The translations under genes were made by a program, and so were the position numbers. The notes below the pieces were generated by a model. The model ran no database searches and was not told the DNA's origin. It saw only the letters and a program-made list of their open reading frames with translations. A stretch of DNA of 64,000 bases from Azorhizobium sp943371865. Its GTDB lineage: Bacteria > Pseudomonadota > Alphaproteobacteria > Rhizobiales > Xanthobacteraceae. Of this stretch, positions 9,143-17,477 are shown in pieces. Each line of letters begins with the position of its first letter. Positions within the stretch are counted from its first letter, which is position 1. Where the stretch lies: assembly GCF_943371865.1 (NCBI RefSeq), contig NZ_CALRWL010000018.1:1-64000 (forward strand). Reading direction: 5' to 3'.

Positions 9143-9199
9143 AGCGATCCAGGCCTGCCTTGGCAAGGGCGGCGCGGGGCCGCTTTGGTGCAGTGCGAT

Positions 9200-9216
9200 G
9201 GCTCCAAAATGGAGCC
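9200..9216. promoter_or_regulatory. Inverted repeat GGCTCCA-AAA-TGGAGCC
   Basis: A perfect 7-bp inverted repeat with a 3-base loop lies 108 bases upstream of the small gene at 9324 and 75 bases from the Zur-like box. It could be an operator or an RNA hairpin in the leader. No binding protein can be named. Confidence 0.35.
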
Positions 9217-9323
9217 AAAACCACGCGAAAACCCTTGCAATGGCAGAATCTCCGGCAGCGTCGCGCAACGCTGCCGCGCTATGGTCGGCACCAATCGAAA
9301 CCACACGCTTGGGAGGAGCGAAG

Positions 9324-9554
9324 ATGGCGACCTATATCCACGCGAGCCTTGACGCTGTCGAAGGCGACCACACGTTTGACGATCGCACCGCCTATTGCAC
9401 CCGCTGCGGCTGCCATTGGAACACGGCCTATCAGTTGCGCCGGGTCTGCGTGGACGCGCCGAACGTGACCGCCATCTCGCATCTGCGGGCGCGGGCGCGC
9501 CTGGACGCGCTGCTGGCCATGCGGCGCCAGCCCCGGCCGCCCCTGGGGGCGTAA
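9324..9554 (+). CDS. Small Cys-containing hypothetical protein (76 aa)
   Basis: A 76-residue soluble protein. Residues 25-44 contain CTRCGC and a further Cys in RRVC, with a nearby His-Trp, an arrangement that could bind zinc although the spacing is not a standard zinc-ribbon. The C-terminus is Arg/Pro-rich. The start at 9324 has GGGAGGAGCG just upstream, a strong ribosome binding site. It is divergent from the Zur-boxed COG0523 gene, so zinc-linked control is possible but unproven. It is not recognised as a named family. Confidence 0.6.
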   Translation: MATYIHASLDAVEGDHTFDDRTAYCTRCGCHWNTAYQLRRVCVDAPNVTAISHLRARARLDALLAMRRQPRPPLGA

Positions 9555-9616
9555 GGGCCCATCCCGCCGCACCGGCGGTCTCGGCTCAAAAGATAAAATA
9601 CCTAGGAAAATATGCC

Positions 9617-9645
9617 TTGACAGCGATGCGCTGCTTCGGCATCAT
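9617..9645 (+). promoter_or_regulatory. Candidate promoter upstream of GTA cluster
   Basis: A consensus -35 hexamer TTGACA (9617-9622) is followed after 17 bases by CATCAT (9640-9645), a 4-of-6 match to the -10 hexamer. It lies just downstream of the only AT-rich island near the cluster and reads towards the first GTA gene at 9970. This is a sequence match only. Confidence 0.35.
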
Positions 9646-9680
9646 GATCCCACGTTCCAGAGTTGCGCCCGACCAGCACG

Positions 9681-9724
9681 GCCTTCCGGCCTTCCGGCCT
9701 TCCGGCCTTCCGGCCTTCCGGCCT
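9681..9724 (+). repeat. Tandem repeat GCCTTCCG x5.5
   Basis: Five exact copies of the octamer GCCTTCCG (9681-9720) and a partial sixth copy. The unit length is not a multiple of three and it lies outside any supported gene, so slippage could alter the spacing between the candidate promoter and the first GTA gene. Confidence 0.85.
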
Positions 9725-9969
9725 CAGCCTCGTTCCGATCTGACACCTCGTCCGCCGCCCTTCAGGTCCCCTATGGTGTCCATGCCGGGGGCAGGCGACG
9801 GGTGTCGTGCTTGCACCTCAGCTCCTTCTCATCGTCCGCACCGTGGTGCCCTGCCATCGGTTGACCCCGCTGCTTGCTCGGCCCGGCCTCCCGTCCGCGC
9901 CCCCGGGTTTGCGTCCGCAGCCGTGCCCGCCACCGACGCCCAGCGCGCCATCCCGCTTCGGAGATCCCC

Positions 9970-10590
9970 ATGATGCCACGCACCTCGCCGGAAGCGGCGG
10001 AGCGGGCCCGTGCGCTCTATGCGCAGGGCCAGCCCATCAAGGCCATCAGCCAGGAGACCGGGCTCAGCACCCGGCAGATCTATTATTGGCTGGATCGCGA
10101 GGCCGGCGCCGCGCGCAAGCCCGGCCGCCCCGCTGCGACGCCCACCGCGCGGCGGCGCCGGGCGGATCTGGCCCGCCCGCCCGGCGCCGACTCCCGCCGC
10201 CGGCTCATGAGCCGCTTGTGGAAGGCGGCGGAGCGCCAGATCGGCGACATCGAAACCCGCCTGGGCGCCGCCGCCCTGTCCGCCGAGGGCGCAGCGCCAG
10301 ACGGCGGCGAGCCCGCCCGGCGCGACGCGGAGCGCGAAGCCCGCGCCTTGGCGGTGCTGGCGCGGGTGCTGCGGGAACTGACCGCGCTGGAAGCCGTCGC
10401 CCAGCGGCCCCGGCCCGAGGCCCCGGCCAAGGGCGCAGCGACCCCGGAGGCGGCGCGCGACCCCGACACCTTCCGCCGCGAACTGGCCCGGCGCCTGGCG
10501 CAATTGCGCGACGACGGCGATGCCGATGACGCGCAGCCCGAAGGCGCGAAGGCCGCCCATGAGGGCCGGTCGTCGCCGCCGCCGGACTAG
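9970..10590 (+). CDS. GTA g1-like protein, probable small terminase subunit
   Basis: A 206-residue protein opening the GTA cluster. Residues about 5-40 form a helix-turn-helix (AERARALYAQGQPIKAISQ then TGLSTRQIYYWLD), as in small terminase DNA-binding domains. A basic linker and a helical region rich in Ala/Glu/Arg (residues 90-180) suited to oligomerisation follow. In R. capsulatus the first GTA gene encodes the small terminase; here position, size and HTH fit. The start at 9970 has GGAG 8 bases before it. It is separated from the large terminase gene by 640 bases of repeats, which is unusual because the R. capsulatus genes are nearly contiguous. Confidence 0.7.
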   Translation: MMPRTSPEAAERARALYAQGQPIKAISQETGLSTRQIYYWLDREAGAARKPGRPAATPTARRRRADLARPPGADSRRRLMSRLWKAAERQIGDIETRLGAAALSAEGAAPDGGEPARRDAEREARALAVLARVLRELTALEAVAQRPRPEAPAKGAATPEAARDPDTFRRELARRLAQLRDDGDADDAQPEGAKAAHEGRSSPPPD

Positions 10591-11232
10591 CGCGTGCCGG
10601 GCGGTGCGCGCCGTCTGGTCCCGGCGTCTGGCCCTGTGCCAGATCGGGACGGCGGTCGGGGGCGTGGAGAACAGCCGGCGTCCAAAGCGGGTCCGAATCG
10701 GATGCGGCGCGCTGTGCTGCGTCTGTTCCACGCCCGCGACTCTCCTTTCCTGTGTGGACTGGACGCGGCTCGGGCCTCGGAGAGGCTGTCCCACGCTGGG
10801 ACGCCCTGCCGCCCCGTGCGGAACAGCGCGGGACCAAAGCGGGTCCGAATCGGACGGCGGCGGATGTGCCGGCTTCGTTCCGGCGGGGTCCGCCGGGACG
10901 ACGTGGGGCGCGGGCGCCGTCTCATCCTGGGACGCCCCGCCGCCGCGCGCGGAACAGCGTGGGACCAAAGCGGGTCCGAATCGGATGGTGGCGGATGTGC
11001 CGGCTTCGTTCCTGTCGGTCTCGGACGGGGTGCAGGGGCCAGGCGTCCCTGTCCCATGCCGGGACGCCCCGCCGCCGCGCGCGGAACAGCGTGCGATCAA
11101 AGCGGGTCCGAATCGGATGGTGGCGGATGTGCCGGCTTCGTTCCATCGCAGGTCCGCACCCACTGGAGACCGAGCGCCGCCGGGGCGCGTCCCTGGCCTG
11201 ACCCTTGAACCCATGTCTGCGGAGGCGCGCCC
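10591..11232. other. 640-base repeat-bearing gap before large terminase
   Basis: No gene is supported here. The gap is mostly filled by a repeat family described separately. Open frames on both strands exist, but they are by-products of the GC-rich repeats, changing frame from copy to copy. The last 90 bases (about 11145-11232) hold the leader of the large terminase gene with its GGAGG. Confidence 0.6.
10684..11143. repeat. Four-copy repeat family, core AAAGCGGGTCCGAATCGG
   Basis: The 18-base core AAAGCGGGTCCGAATCGG occurs exactly at 10684-10701, 10836-10853, 10967-10984 and 11099-11116. The last three are embedded in a longer unit of about 95 bases (about 10787-10881, 10919-11012 and 11048-11143) repeated at 131-132 base intervals. 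The longer unit includes GGGACGCCC at its left and GATGTGCCGGCTTCGTTCC at its right. In copies 2 and 3, GGACC-N6-GGTCC forms a small hairpin. The first copy has only the core and its flank. Units are direct repeats, separated by unrelated sequence, and do not encode a conserved frame. Confidence 0.9.
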
Positions 11233-12627
11233 ATGACCCGGAAAACGGCGGATGGGTCCATGAAAGCGGCGCCCCCGGTGCCGCCCGATGATCTGCGCGC
11301 GGCGCTGGTGGCGTGCATGGCCCGCCCCGCCGCCGCGCAGCGTTTCTTGAGCGAGATCGGCGAGGCCGGGGCGCAGCGCCTGCTCACCGATTGGGAGCTC
11401 TGGGCGCGGCCCGATCAATTGCCGCCCGCCACCGCCGCCACTGGCGCCCCCTGGTCCACCTGGCTGGTGCTGGGTGGGCGCGGCGCGGGCAAGACCCGTG
11501 CCGGGGCGGAATGGGTGCGCGGGCTGGCGCTGGGCCGTGCGCCGTTCGCGGAACGCCCGGTGGGGCGGATCGCATTGGTGGCCGAGACCATGGCCGATGT
11601 GCGCGAGGTGATGGTGGAAGGGGTCTCCGGCCTCCTGGCCATCCATCCCGATGGCGAGCGCCCGGCCTGGGAGCCCACCCGTCGCCGGCTGGTGTGGCCC
11701 AATGGCGCCGTGGCCCAGGGCTTTTCGGCGGAAGATCCCGAAAGCCTGCGCGGTCCGCAGTTCGAGGCCGCCTGGCTGGACGAACTGGCCAAATGGCGCC
11801 GCGGGCAGGCCACCTTCGACATGCTGCAATTCGGCCTGCGCCTGGGCGACCAGCCGCGCCAGATGATCACCACCACCCCGCGCCCCTCGGCGCTGCTGCG
11901 CCGGCTGCTGGGCGATCCCGCCACGGTGGTGAGCCGGGCGCGCACGGCGCAGAACGCCTTTCATCTGGCGCCGTCCTTCCTGGCGGCGGTGCTGCAGCGC
12001 TATGGCGGCACGCGCCTCGGCCGGCAGGAACTGGAGGGCGAGATCATCGAGGATCGCCCCGACGCCTTGTGGTCGCGCCCCGCTTTGGAGGCGGCCCGCG
12101 AGGCGACGGCGCCCCCCTTGGTGCGGGTGGTGGTGGCGGTGGACCCGCCCGCCTCCTCGCGGGCAGGCGCGGATGCCTGTGGCATCGTCGGGGCGGGCAT
12201 CGATGCGCTGGGCGGGCTGCATGTGCTGGCGGATGAGAGCGCCGCCGGCCTGCGCCCGGCGCAATGGGCGGCCCGCGCCATCGACCTGTTCCGCCGCCTG
12301 GAGGCGGACGCGGTGGTGGCCGAGGTGAACCAGGGCGGCGAGATGGTGCGCGCGGTGCTGGGGGAGGTGGATGCGGGCGTGCCGGTGATTGCCGTGCGCG
12401 CCACCCGCGGCAAATATCTGCGCGCCGAGCCGGTGGCCGCGCTCTATGAGCAGGGCCGGGTGCACCATGCGGGCGCCTTCGCGGCGCTGGAAGACGAATT
12501 GTGCGATTTCGGCCCCGGCGGCCTGTCCTCCGGCCGCTCGCCGGACCGGCTCGACGCTTTGGTGTGGGCGCTCACCGAACTGGCGCTGGGGCCGAAAGCA
12601 CCGGTGCCGCGGGTGCGGGGTTTTTGA
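11233..12627 (+). CDS. GTA large terminase (g2), packaging ATPase/nuclease
   Basis: A 464-residue terminase that pumps DNA into the prohead and cuts it when the head is full. The Walker A motif GGRGAGKT is at residues 81-88 and the Walker B region WLDE at about 181-184. ITTTPRPS follows as the coupling region. The C-terminal nuclease domain begins near residue 300, with VAVDPPAS supplying the first acidic residue and a later Asp in PDRLDALVWAL. ATG 11233 has GGAGG 8 bases upstream. GTA terminases of this type package host DNA with little sequence choice. The next gene, portal, starts 187 bases downstream. Confidence 0.95.
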   Translation: MTRKTADGSMKAAPPVPPDDLRAALVACMARPAAAQRFLSEIGEAGAQRLLTDWELWARPDQLPPATAATGAPWSTWLVLGGRGAGKTRAGAEWVRGLALGRAPFAERPVGRIALVAETMADVREVMVEGVSGLLAIHPDGERPAWEPTRRRLVWPNGAVAQGFSAEDPESLRGPQFEAAWLDELAKWRRGQATFDMLQFGLRLGDQPRQMITTTPRPSALLRRLLGDPATVVSRARTAQNAFHLAPSFLAAVLQRYGGTRLGRQELEGEIIEDRPDALWSRPALEAAREATAPPLVRVVVAVDPPASSRAGADACGIVGAGIDALGGLHVLADESAAGLRPAQWAARAIDLFRRLEADAVVAEVNQGGEMVRAVLGEVDAGVPVIAVRATRGKYLRAEPVAALYEQGRVHHAGAFAALEDELCDFGPGGLSSGRSPDRLDALVWALTELALGPKAPVPRVRGF

Positions 12628-12813
12628 GCATCCACTTAGCATAACCCGCTGCCGACCCCGGCAGGCACTGAGCGCCTCCGCGTCCACGGCCCAACGCCCC
12701 ATCTCCTCCCCCCGGCGTGCGGCCGCCTGTCGTGCTCTTCGCCGGGCCGGCAACGCGCCCCCGTGCCCGGTCCCCTCCCTGTCGCGGCCATTGCCGCCTT
12801 CCCGGAGCCTGCC

Positions 12814-13995
12814 ATGCTCGCGTCCCTGTTCGATGCCTTCCGACCCCGCCCGCCGGAAGGAAAAGCCAGCCGCACCGCCGCTTTGGTGGCGCTGCTCACC
12901 ACCGGGCGGGCGCGCTGGTCGCCGCGCGATTATGCGGGCCTTGCCCGCGAGGGCTTCGCCCGCAACGCGGTGGCCTATCGGGCTGTGCGGCTGATCAGCG
13001 AGGCCGCCGCCAGCGTGCCGCTCCTCCTCATGGACGGGCCGCGCGAGATCGATGCCCATCCCCTGCTGGACCTCCTGGCCCGGCCCAATCCCCGCGCCAC
13101 CGGCACCGAATTCCTGGAGAGCGTCTATGGCCATCTGCTGGTGGCCGGCAATGCTTATGTGGAGGCGGTGGCGCTGGAGGGGCAGGTGCGCGAGCTCTAT
13201 GCTTTGCGCCCCGACCGCATGAAGGTGGTGCCCGGCCCCAGCGGCTGGCCGGAGGCGTTCGACTATACGCTGGACGGGCGCACCCTGCGCATTGCCCAGG
13301 ACAGTCTGGTACCGGGCGCGAACCTGCCGCCGATCCTGCATCTGGCCCTGTTCAACCCGCTGGACGATCATTACGGCTTCGCCCCGCTGGAGGCCGCCGC
13401 CCAGGCGCTGGACCTGCACAACAGCGCCGGCGACTGGAACAAGGCGCTGCTGGACAATGCCGCCCGCCCGTCCGGCGCGCTGATCTATGGCGGCACCGGC
13501 AGCCTCACCGACGACCAGTTCGAGCGGCTCAAGGGCGAGCTGGAGGCCAGCTTCCAGGGGTCCGGCAATGCCGGGCGGCCCATGCTGCTGGAGGGCGGTC
13601 TGGATTGGAAGCCGCTCGGCCTCAGCCCCAAGGAGATGGATTTCGAGGCGGCCCGCGCCGGCGCGGCGCGGGAGATCGCCTTGGCGCTGGGGGTGCCGCC
13701 CATGCTGCTGGGCATTCCCGGCGACAACACCTTTGCCAATTATGCCGAGGCCAACCGGGTGCTGTGGCGGCAGAGCGTGCTGCCTTTGGTGAAGCGCGTC
13801 GCCGGTGCGCTCAGCACCTGGCTGGCGGCGGCTGATGGGCGCCCGCTCAGTTTCGTGCCCGATCTGGACCAGGTGGAGGCGCTCGCCGCCGAGCGCTCGG
13901 ACTTGTGGAGCCGGGTGGGCGCCGCGACCTTCCTCAGCGACGGGGAGAAGCGCGCGGCGGTGGGCTATGGCCCCGCCGGCCCGGCTGACGCATGA
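12814..13995 (+). CDS. GTA portal protein (g3)
   Basis: A 393-residue HK97-type portal protein, forming the dodecameric ring at the head vertex through which DNA enters. Recognisable features are NAVAYRAVRLISEAAASVPL near the N-terminus, LARPNP, YVEAVALEGQ with YALRPDRMKV, and NYAEANRVLWRQSVLPL towards the end. ATG 12814 is preferred because GGAG lies 8 bases before it; an earlier ATG at 12763 would add 17 residues. It is followed by two small GTA genes and the prohead protease. Confidence 0.95.
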   Translation: MLASLFDAFRPRPPEGKASRTAALVALLTTGRARWSPRDYAGLAREGFARNAVAYRAVRLISEAAASVPLLLMDGPREIDAHPLLDLLARPNPRATGTEFLESVYGHLLVAGNAYVEAVALEGQVRELYALRPDRMKVVPGPSGWPEAFDYTLDGRTLRIAQDSLVPGANLPPILHLALFNPLDDHYGFAPLEAAAQALDLHNSAGDWNKALLDNAARPSGALIYGGTGSLTDDQFERLKGELEASFQGSGNAGRPMLLEGGLDWKPLGLSPKEMDFEAARAGAAREIALALGVPPMLLGIPGDNTFANYAEANRVLWRQSVLPLVKRVAGALSTWLAAADGRPLSFVPDLDQVEALAAERSDLWSRVGAATFLSDGEKRAAVGYGPAGPADA

Positions 13996-14017
13996 GCGCC
14001 GGATCGGGAGGCCCGCC

Positions 14018-14203
14018 ATGGACAGCGTGATCCGCATCTTCGCCGAGCGCGGCGACCTCGCCCATCTGGCGCTCGCCGCCTGGGCGGTGAGCGCGTCCGG
14101 CGCGGCTTTGGCGGCGCTCGCCGCGCTCACCCGCGCCCATCAGCGCATGGACGATTTCGTGCGCGAACTGGCGCGCTTCAACGCCCGCGCCGATGAGGAC
14201 TGA
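14018..14203 (+). CDS. Small GTA gene of the g3.5 position (61 aa)
   Basis: A 61-residue protein with one hydrophobic segment (about residues 15-38) and a basic/acidic C-terminal helix (RMDDFVRELARFNARADED). It lies 22 bases after the portal stop, with GGGAGG before ATG 14018. The R. capsulatus cluster also has a small gene of unknown function here (g3.5). Similar single-span proteins occur in other rhizobial GTA clusters. No function is assigned. Confidence 0.65.
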   Translation: MDSVIRIFAERGDLAHLALAAWAVSASGAALAALAALTRAHQRMDDFVRELARFNARADED

Positions 14204-14312
14204 GCCCCTTCGGGTCAAGCCCGCGCGGCGCGTGAGCGAAATCCACGCGGCCCTCGCCGCAGGCCGGGGCCGTCTGTCGAAGCCTTAACCCACCCCTGGA
14301 GACCCATCCGCC

Positions 14313-14495
14313 ATGCGAGCCCCGTTTCTCGTCAAGTCGCCGGCGCCGCGCATCCGTGCGCTCGGCCCCGGCCCCGCGCGCCCCGCCGCGGCGCCGCCCT
14401 CGGCCAATGTGTTCCGCGATTTCGTCGCCACCTTGGAGCGGCTGGAGCGCGGCAAGCGGCGCAAATCCGCCCCCGCCGGGCGCAAGGCCCCGTGA
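14313..14495 (+). CDS. Small basic GTA-cluster protein (60 aa)
   Basis: A 60-residue basic protein (begins MRAPFLVKSP; C-terminus KRRKSAPAGRKAP). A helix FRDFVATLERLERGKRR is the only structured-looking part. GGAG lies about 10 bases before ATG 14313. Its stop overlaps the start of the protease gene by one base (TGATG), which supports real translation and coupling. Not recognised as a named family; an assembly or DNA-contact role is possible but speculative. Confidence 0.6.
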   Translation: MRAPFLVKSPAPRIRALGPGPARPAAAPPSANVFRDFVATLERLERGKRRKSAPAGRKAP

Positions 14496-15067
14496 TGGCG
14501 CAGATCCTCCCGTCGTCCGCCCCGGTGGCAAGCTTCGAGGGCTATGCCTGCCTGTTCGACCAAGTGGATCTGGGCCGCGATGTCATCGCCCCCGGCGCGT
14601 TTGCCGAGAGCCTCGCCCGGCGCGGCCCCGCCGGGGTGCGGCTGCTCTATCAGCATGATCCCGCCGAGCCCATCGGGGTGTGGGCGTCGCTCACCGAGGA
14701 TGCCATCGGGCTCAAGGTGCGCGGCTGCCTCACCCTGGAGGTGGCCCGCGCCCGCGACGTGGCGGCCCTGGTGCAGGCCGGGGCGCTGGATGGCCTGTCC
14801 ATCGGCTTCAAGGCGGTGGAGGCCCGCACCGATCCGCGCACGCGGGTGCGGCGCATCACCCGCATCGATCTGTGGGAGGTGTCGGTGGTCACCTTCCCCA
14901 TGCAGCCCAAGGCCCGCATCCGCGTGCCGCTGGATGCCAACGCGCCGGCCTTTACCCCGGCCTTCGTTCCGGCGCCGCAGCCGGCGCTGCCCGCCAGCAC
15001 CCGCGCCGCCGCTGCCGCCGTCACCCGCGCCGCCGCGCGGCTGCGGCCGCTGCTGGTGGCGGTCTGA
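14495..15067 (+). CDS. GTA prohead protease (g4)
   Basis: A 190-residue HK97-type prohead protease of the herpesvirus assemblin fold. The catalytic His is in YQHDP (H54) and the Ser in GLSIGF (S102). VTRID-like strand RITRIDLWEVSVVTFPM is a hallmark. It matures the capsid by removing the N-terminal scaffold segment of the capsid protein encoded next. The ATG overlaps the previous stop by one base. The C-terminal 40 residues are Ala/Pro-rich and likely disordered. Confidence 0.93.
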   Translation: MAQILPSSAPVASFEGYACLFDQVDLGRDVIAPGAFAESLARRGPAGVRLLYQHDPAEPIGVWASLTEDAIGLKVRGCLTLEVARARDVAALVQAGALDGLSIGFKAVEARTDPRTRVRRITRIDLWEVSVVTFPMQPKARIRVPLDANAPAFTPAFVPAPQPALPASTRAAAAAVTRAAARLRPLLVAV

Positions 15068-15130
15068 GCCGTTTTCCCCGCCGCGCCGGGCGCGCGGTTT
15101 CCTGTTCGTTCCGCACCCTAGGATGCCTTC

Positions 15131-16378
15131 ATGACCCATATTGTCTCTGCCCCGGAAACCAAGGTGGCCGCGCCCGAGAGCCAGTCGGCGCTCGACACGC
15201 TGATGCGCTCGTTCGAGACCTATAAGGAGACCAACGAGATCCGCCTGGCGCAGATCGAGCGCAACGGCGCCGTCGATCCGATCACCGCCGAGAAGCTGGC
15301 GCGCATCGATGGCGTGCTGGACCTGCACACCGCCCGCCTTGATGACATGTCGCTCAAGGGCCAGCGCCCGGCCCTGGGCGGCGGGCGCCTGCGCGCCGCC
15401 TCCGAGCGTGAGCATGGCGATGCCTTCTCCACTTATGTGCGCCACGGCGAGGCCGGCGGCCTGAAGGCGCTGGAGGCCAAAGCCCTGTCGTCCGGTTCCG
15501 GCGCCGATGGCGGCTATCTGGTGCCGTTCGAGACCGAGCAGGAGATCGGCCGCCGCCTCGCCGCGCTCTCGCCCATCCGGGCGCTGGCCAGCGTGCGGGT
15601 GATCGGCGCCGGTCTCTACAAGAAGCCGTTCATGACCGCCGGACCGGCCGTGGGCTGGGCGGCGGAAACCGCCGCGCGGGCGCAGACCGACAGCCCGGTG
15701 CTGGCGGAACTCACCTTCCCGGCCATGGAGCTCTACGCCATGCCCGCCGCCACCCAGGCGCTGCTGGATGATGGCCAGGTGAACATCGAGGAGTGGATCG
15801 CCGGCGAGGTGGACAGCGCGTTTGCCGACCAGGAAGGCACCGCCTTCGTCAGCGGCGACGGTGTCACCAAGCCCACCGGCTTCCTGTCCTATCCCAAGGC
15901 GGCGGAAAGCGCCTGGAGCTGGGGCAAGACCGGCTATATCGCCACCGGCGCGGCGGGGGCGTTCGCCGCCGCCAATCCGTCCGATCCGCTGCTGGATCTT
16001 GTCTATGCGCTGAAGGGCGGCTATCGCCAGAACGCCACCTTCGTGCTCAACCGCCGCACCCAGGCGGCGGTGCGCAAGCTGAAGGACACGACCGGCGATT
16101 ATCTCTGGGCGCCGCCGGCGGTGGCCGGCCAGCCCGCCAGCCTGCTGGGCTTCCCGGTGCAGGAGGCCGAAGCCATGCCGGACATGGCGGACGGCGCCTT
16201 CTCCATCGCCTTCGGCGACTTCCGCCGCGGCTATCTGGTGGTGGATCGGGCTGGCGTCCGGGTGCTGCGCGATCCCTATTCCGCCAAGCCCTATGTGCTG
16301 TTCTACACCACCAAGCGTGTGGGCGGCGGGGTGCAGGACTTCGACGCCATCAAGCTGCTGAAGTTCGCCGCCAGCTGA
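15131..16378 (+). CDS. GTA major capsid protein (g5), HK97 fold
   Basis: A 415-residue capsid protein. Residues 1 to about 115 form a coiled-coil scaffold domain (LMRSFETYKETNEIRLAQIE), removed in R. capsulatus GTA by the prohead protease. The mature part begins around the Ser/Gly stretch at 120-125 and continues with GGYLVPFETEQEI, the standard start of the HK97 fold. EGTAFVSGDG and the C-terminal FGDFRRGYLVVDR are also typical. The next GTA gene is displaced by a repeat and a minus-strand protease gene, whereas the R. capsulatus g5-g6 pair is contiguous. Confidence 0.96.
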   Translation: MTHIVSAPETKVAAPESQSALDTLMRSFETYKETNEIRLAQIERNGAVDPITAEKLARIDGVLDLHTARLDDMSLKGQRPALGGGRLRAASEREHGDAFSTYVRHGEAGGLKALEAKALSSGSGADGGYLVPFETEQEIGRRLAALSPIRALASVRVIGAGLYKKPFMTAGPAVGWAAETAARAQTDSPVLAELTFPAMELYAMPAATQALLDDGQVNIEEWIAGEVDSAFADQEGTAFVSGDGVTKPTGFLSYPKAAESAWSWGKTGYIATGAAGAFAAANPSDPLLDLVYALKGGYRQNATFVLNRRTQAAVRKLKDTTGDYLWAPPAVAGQPASLLGFPVQEAEAMPDMADGAFSIAFGDFRRGYLVVDRAGVRVLRDPYSAKPYVLFYTTKRVGGGVQDFDAIKLLKFAAS

Positions 16379-16453
16379 GTGGGGGAGGGGCCTTCCGTTC
16401 GGGAGGCTTTCGTCAATGGGTGCCTGGCTTTTGGTCGGGCGCTCTTCCCCAGC

Positions 16454-16587
16454 CGTTTCACCCCCCACCCCAACCCTCCCCCGCAAGGGGGGAGGGGGAG
16501 CGGCGCGCTTTTTCCGCGCATCCGCTCCGCCGGAGCGCGGCAGAACCCTCCCCCCTTGCGGGGGAGGGCAGGGAGGGGGGTGAAACG
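16454..16587. terminator. REP-like inverted repeat after capsid gene
   Basis: Two arms of about 43 bases (16454-16496 and 16546-16587) are near-perfect inverted copies; each contains CCCTCCCCCGCAAGGGGGGA or its complement, itself a hairpin. Between them lies a short stem CGCTCCGCCGGAGCG. The element resembles the palindromic REP-type repeats common in Rhizobiales intergenic DNA. It sits between the capsid gene and a convergent protease gene, where it can act as a bidirectional terminator. Confidence 0.75.
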
Positions 16588-16631
16588 GGTGCCGCTATCG
16601 CCCGCGTTGATAGGAGCGAAGAGGCCGCCCC

Positions 16632-17477
16632 TCACTCCTTCAGCGGGCTGCCCAGCTTGGCGGCGGTGCTGTCGATCCAGTCGCGGTGGAGGCCCACCAG
16701 GGTCACGCCGGTGACGCCGCCGCAGCCGCGGGTGCCGCCGGGGCCGGTGGCCCAGCCCACCACGCCGGTGAGCACCGAGCCCAGAAAGGCCGGGCCGCCG
16801 CTGTCGCCGGTGCAGGCACCCACCAGCCCCATGACCGGGGCGAGGCGCACCATGATGCCCCCGGTGGTGCCGATGGACGGCAGGTTGACCGAACGCAGCG
16901 TTCCCGCCGTGGCCTCGGCGCCGTCCGCCTCCATGCCGTAGCCGGCGATGAGGAAGTCCGTGCCCCGCGCCGGCAGGCTCGGGTCCGCCGAGAGCCGCGC
17001 CGGGCGAAAGCTGGCGGGCAGCACTTCGGAGAGTTTCATCAGCGCCAGGTCCGGCGTCGGGCGCCGGGTGTGGAACTGCTCGCGGTCGAAGCGCGGGTGG
17101 ATGGCGATGCGCAGCGCCGGCACCAGCCGGGGCGTGCCCCCGCCCACCAGCGCCACCGCATAATTGCCCGCCGGCGCCAGGCAATGGGCGGCGGTGAGCA
17201 CCAGGTCCGGCGCGATCAGCGTGCCGCTGCAGGAGGCGCCGCGGGTGGAAACGATCATCACCGTATGGGCCGTGGCCACCCCGCCGCCCGGCCGGCCGCC
17301 GATGATGGCCTGCGCCGGCCCGGCCTTGCCCAGCAGCGCCGCCGCACAGAGCAGGGCAATGCCGAACACGCTGCGACCTGGCGCGCAGGGTTGGCGCGCG
17401 CAGGCCTGACGCACGGAAACGGCGGTGGCGGGACCTTCGTTCGACGGAACTCGGCTCAACGGAACGCGGTGCGGCAC
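16632..17477 (-). CDS. Exported trypsin-like serine protease (S1 family)
   Basis: A 281-residue secreted protease. A signal peptide occupies about residues 33-57 (FGIALLCAAALLGKAGPAQA), after a longer basic lead-in. IIGG starts the mature chain. The triad is intact: H98 in TAAHC, D143 in PDLALM and S226 in GDSGGP. The likely start is GTG 17477, with GGAGG just upstream. It lies on the opposite strand between GTA g5 and g6, which is not part of known GTA clusters. It is probably an inserted host gene; a link to GTA release or processing is speculative. Its export means it would not meet cytoplasmic proheads. Confidence 0.9.
   Translation of the reverse strand: MPHRVPLSRVPSNEGPATAVSVRQACARQPCAPGRSVFGIALLCAAALLGKAGPAQAIIGGRPGGGVATAHTVMIVSTRGASCSGTLIAPDLVLTAAHCLAPAGNYAVALVGGGTPRLVPALRIAIHPRFDREQFHTRRPTPDLALMKLSEVLPASFRPARLSADPSLPARGTDFLIAGYGMEADGAEATAGTLRSVNLPSIGTTGGIMVRLAPVMGLVGACTGDSGGPAFLGSVLTGVVGWATGPGGTRGCGGVTGVTLVGLHRDWIDSTAAKLGSPLKE

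Larger units (their letters stand above)
9555..9969. other. Intergenic region before the GTA cluster
   Basis: This 415-base gap holds a short hairpin CCGCCG-CAC-CGGCGG (9564-9578), an AT-rich island at about 9585-9620, a candidate promoter and an 8-bp tandem repeat. No gene is supported. It is the natural place for the promoter of the GTA structural operon. Confidence 0.5.

Noticed and set aside
10684..11143. CRISPR array
   Set aside because: Units are too long and are spaced by 131 bases; there are only four copies and no cas genes.
9829..14130. A 4.3-kb open frame on the minus strand, opposite the terminase and portal genes
   Set aside because: It is antisense to well-supported GTA genes and its product is His/Arg/Gly/Ala-rich without motifs. 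GC-rich third positions leave antisense frames open by chance.
16454..16587. An insertion sequence or miniature transposable element
   Set aside because: No transposase and no target duplication visible. Arms look like a REP-type palindrome.
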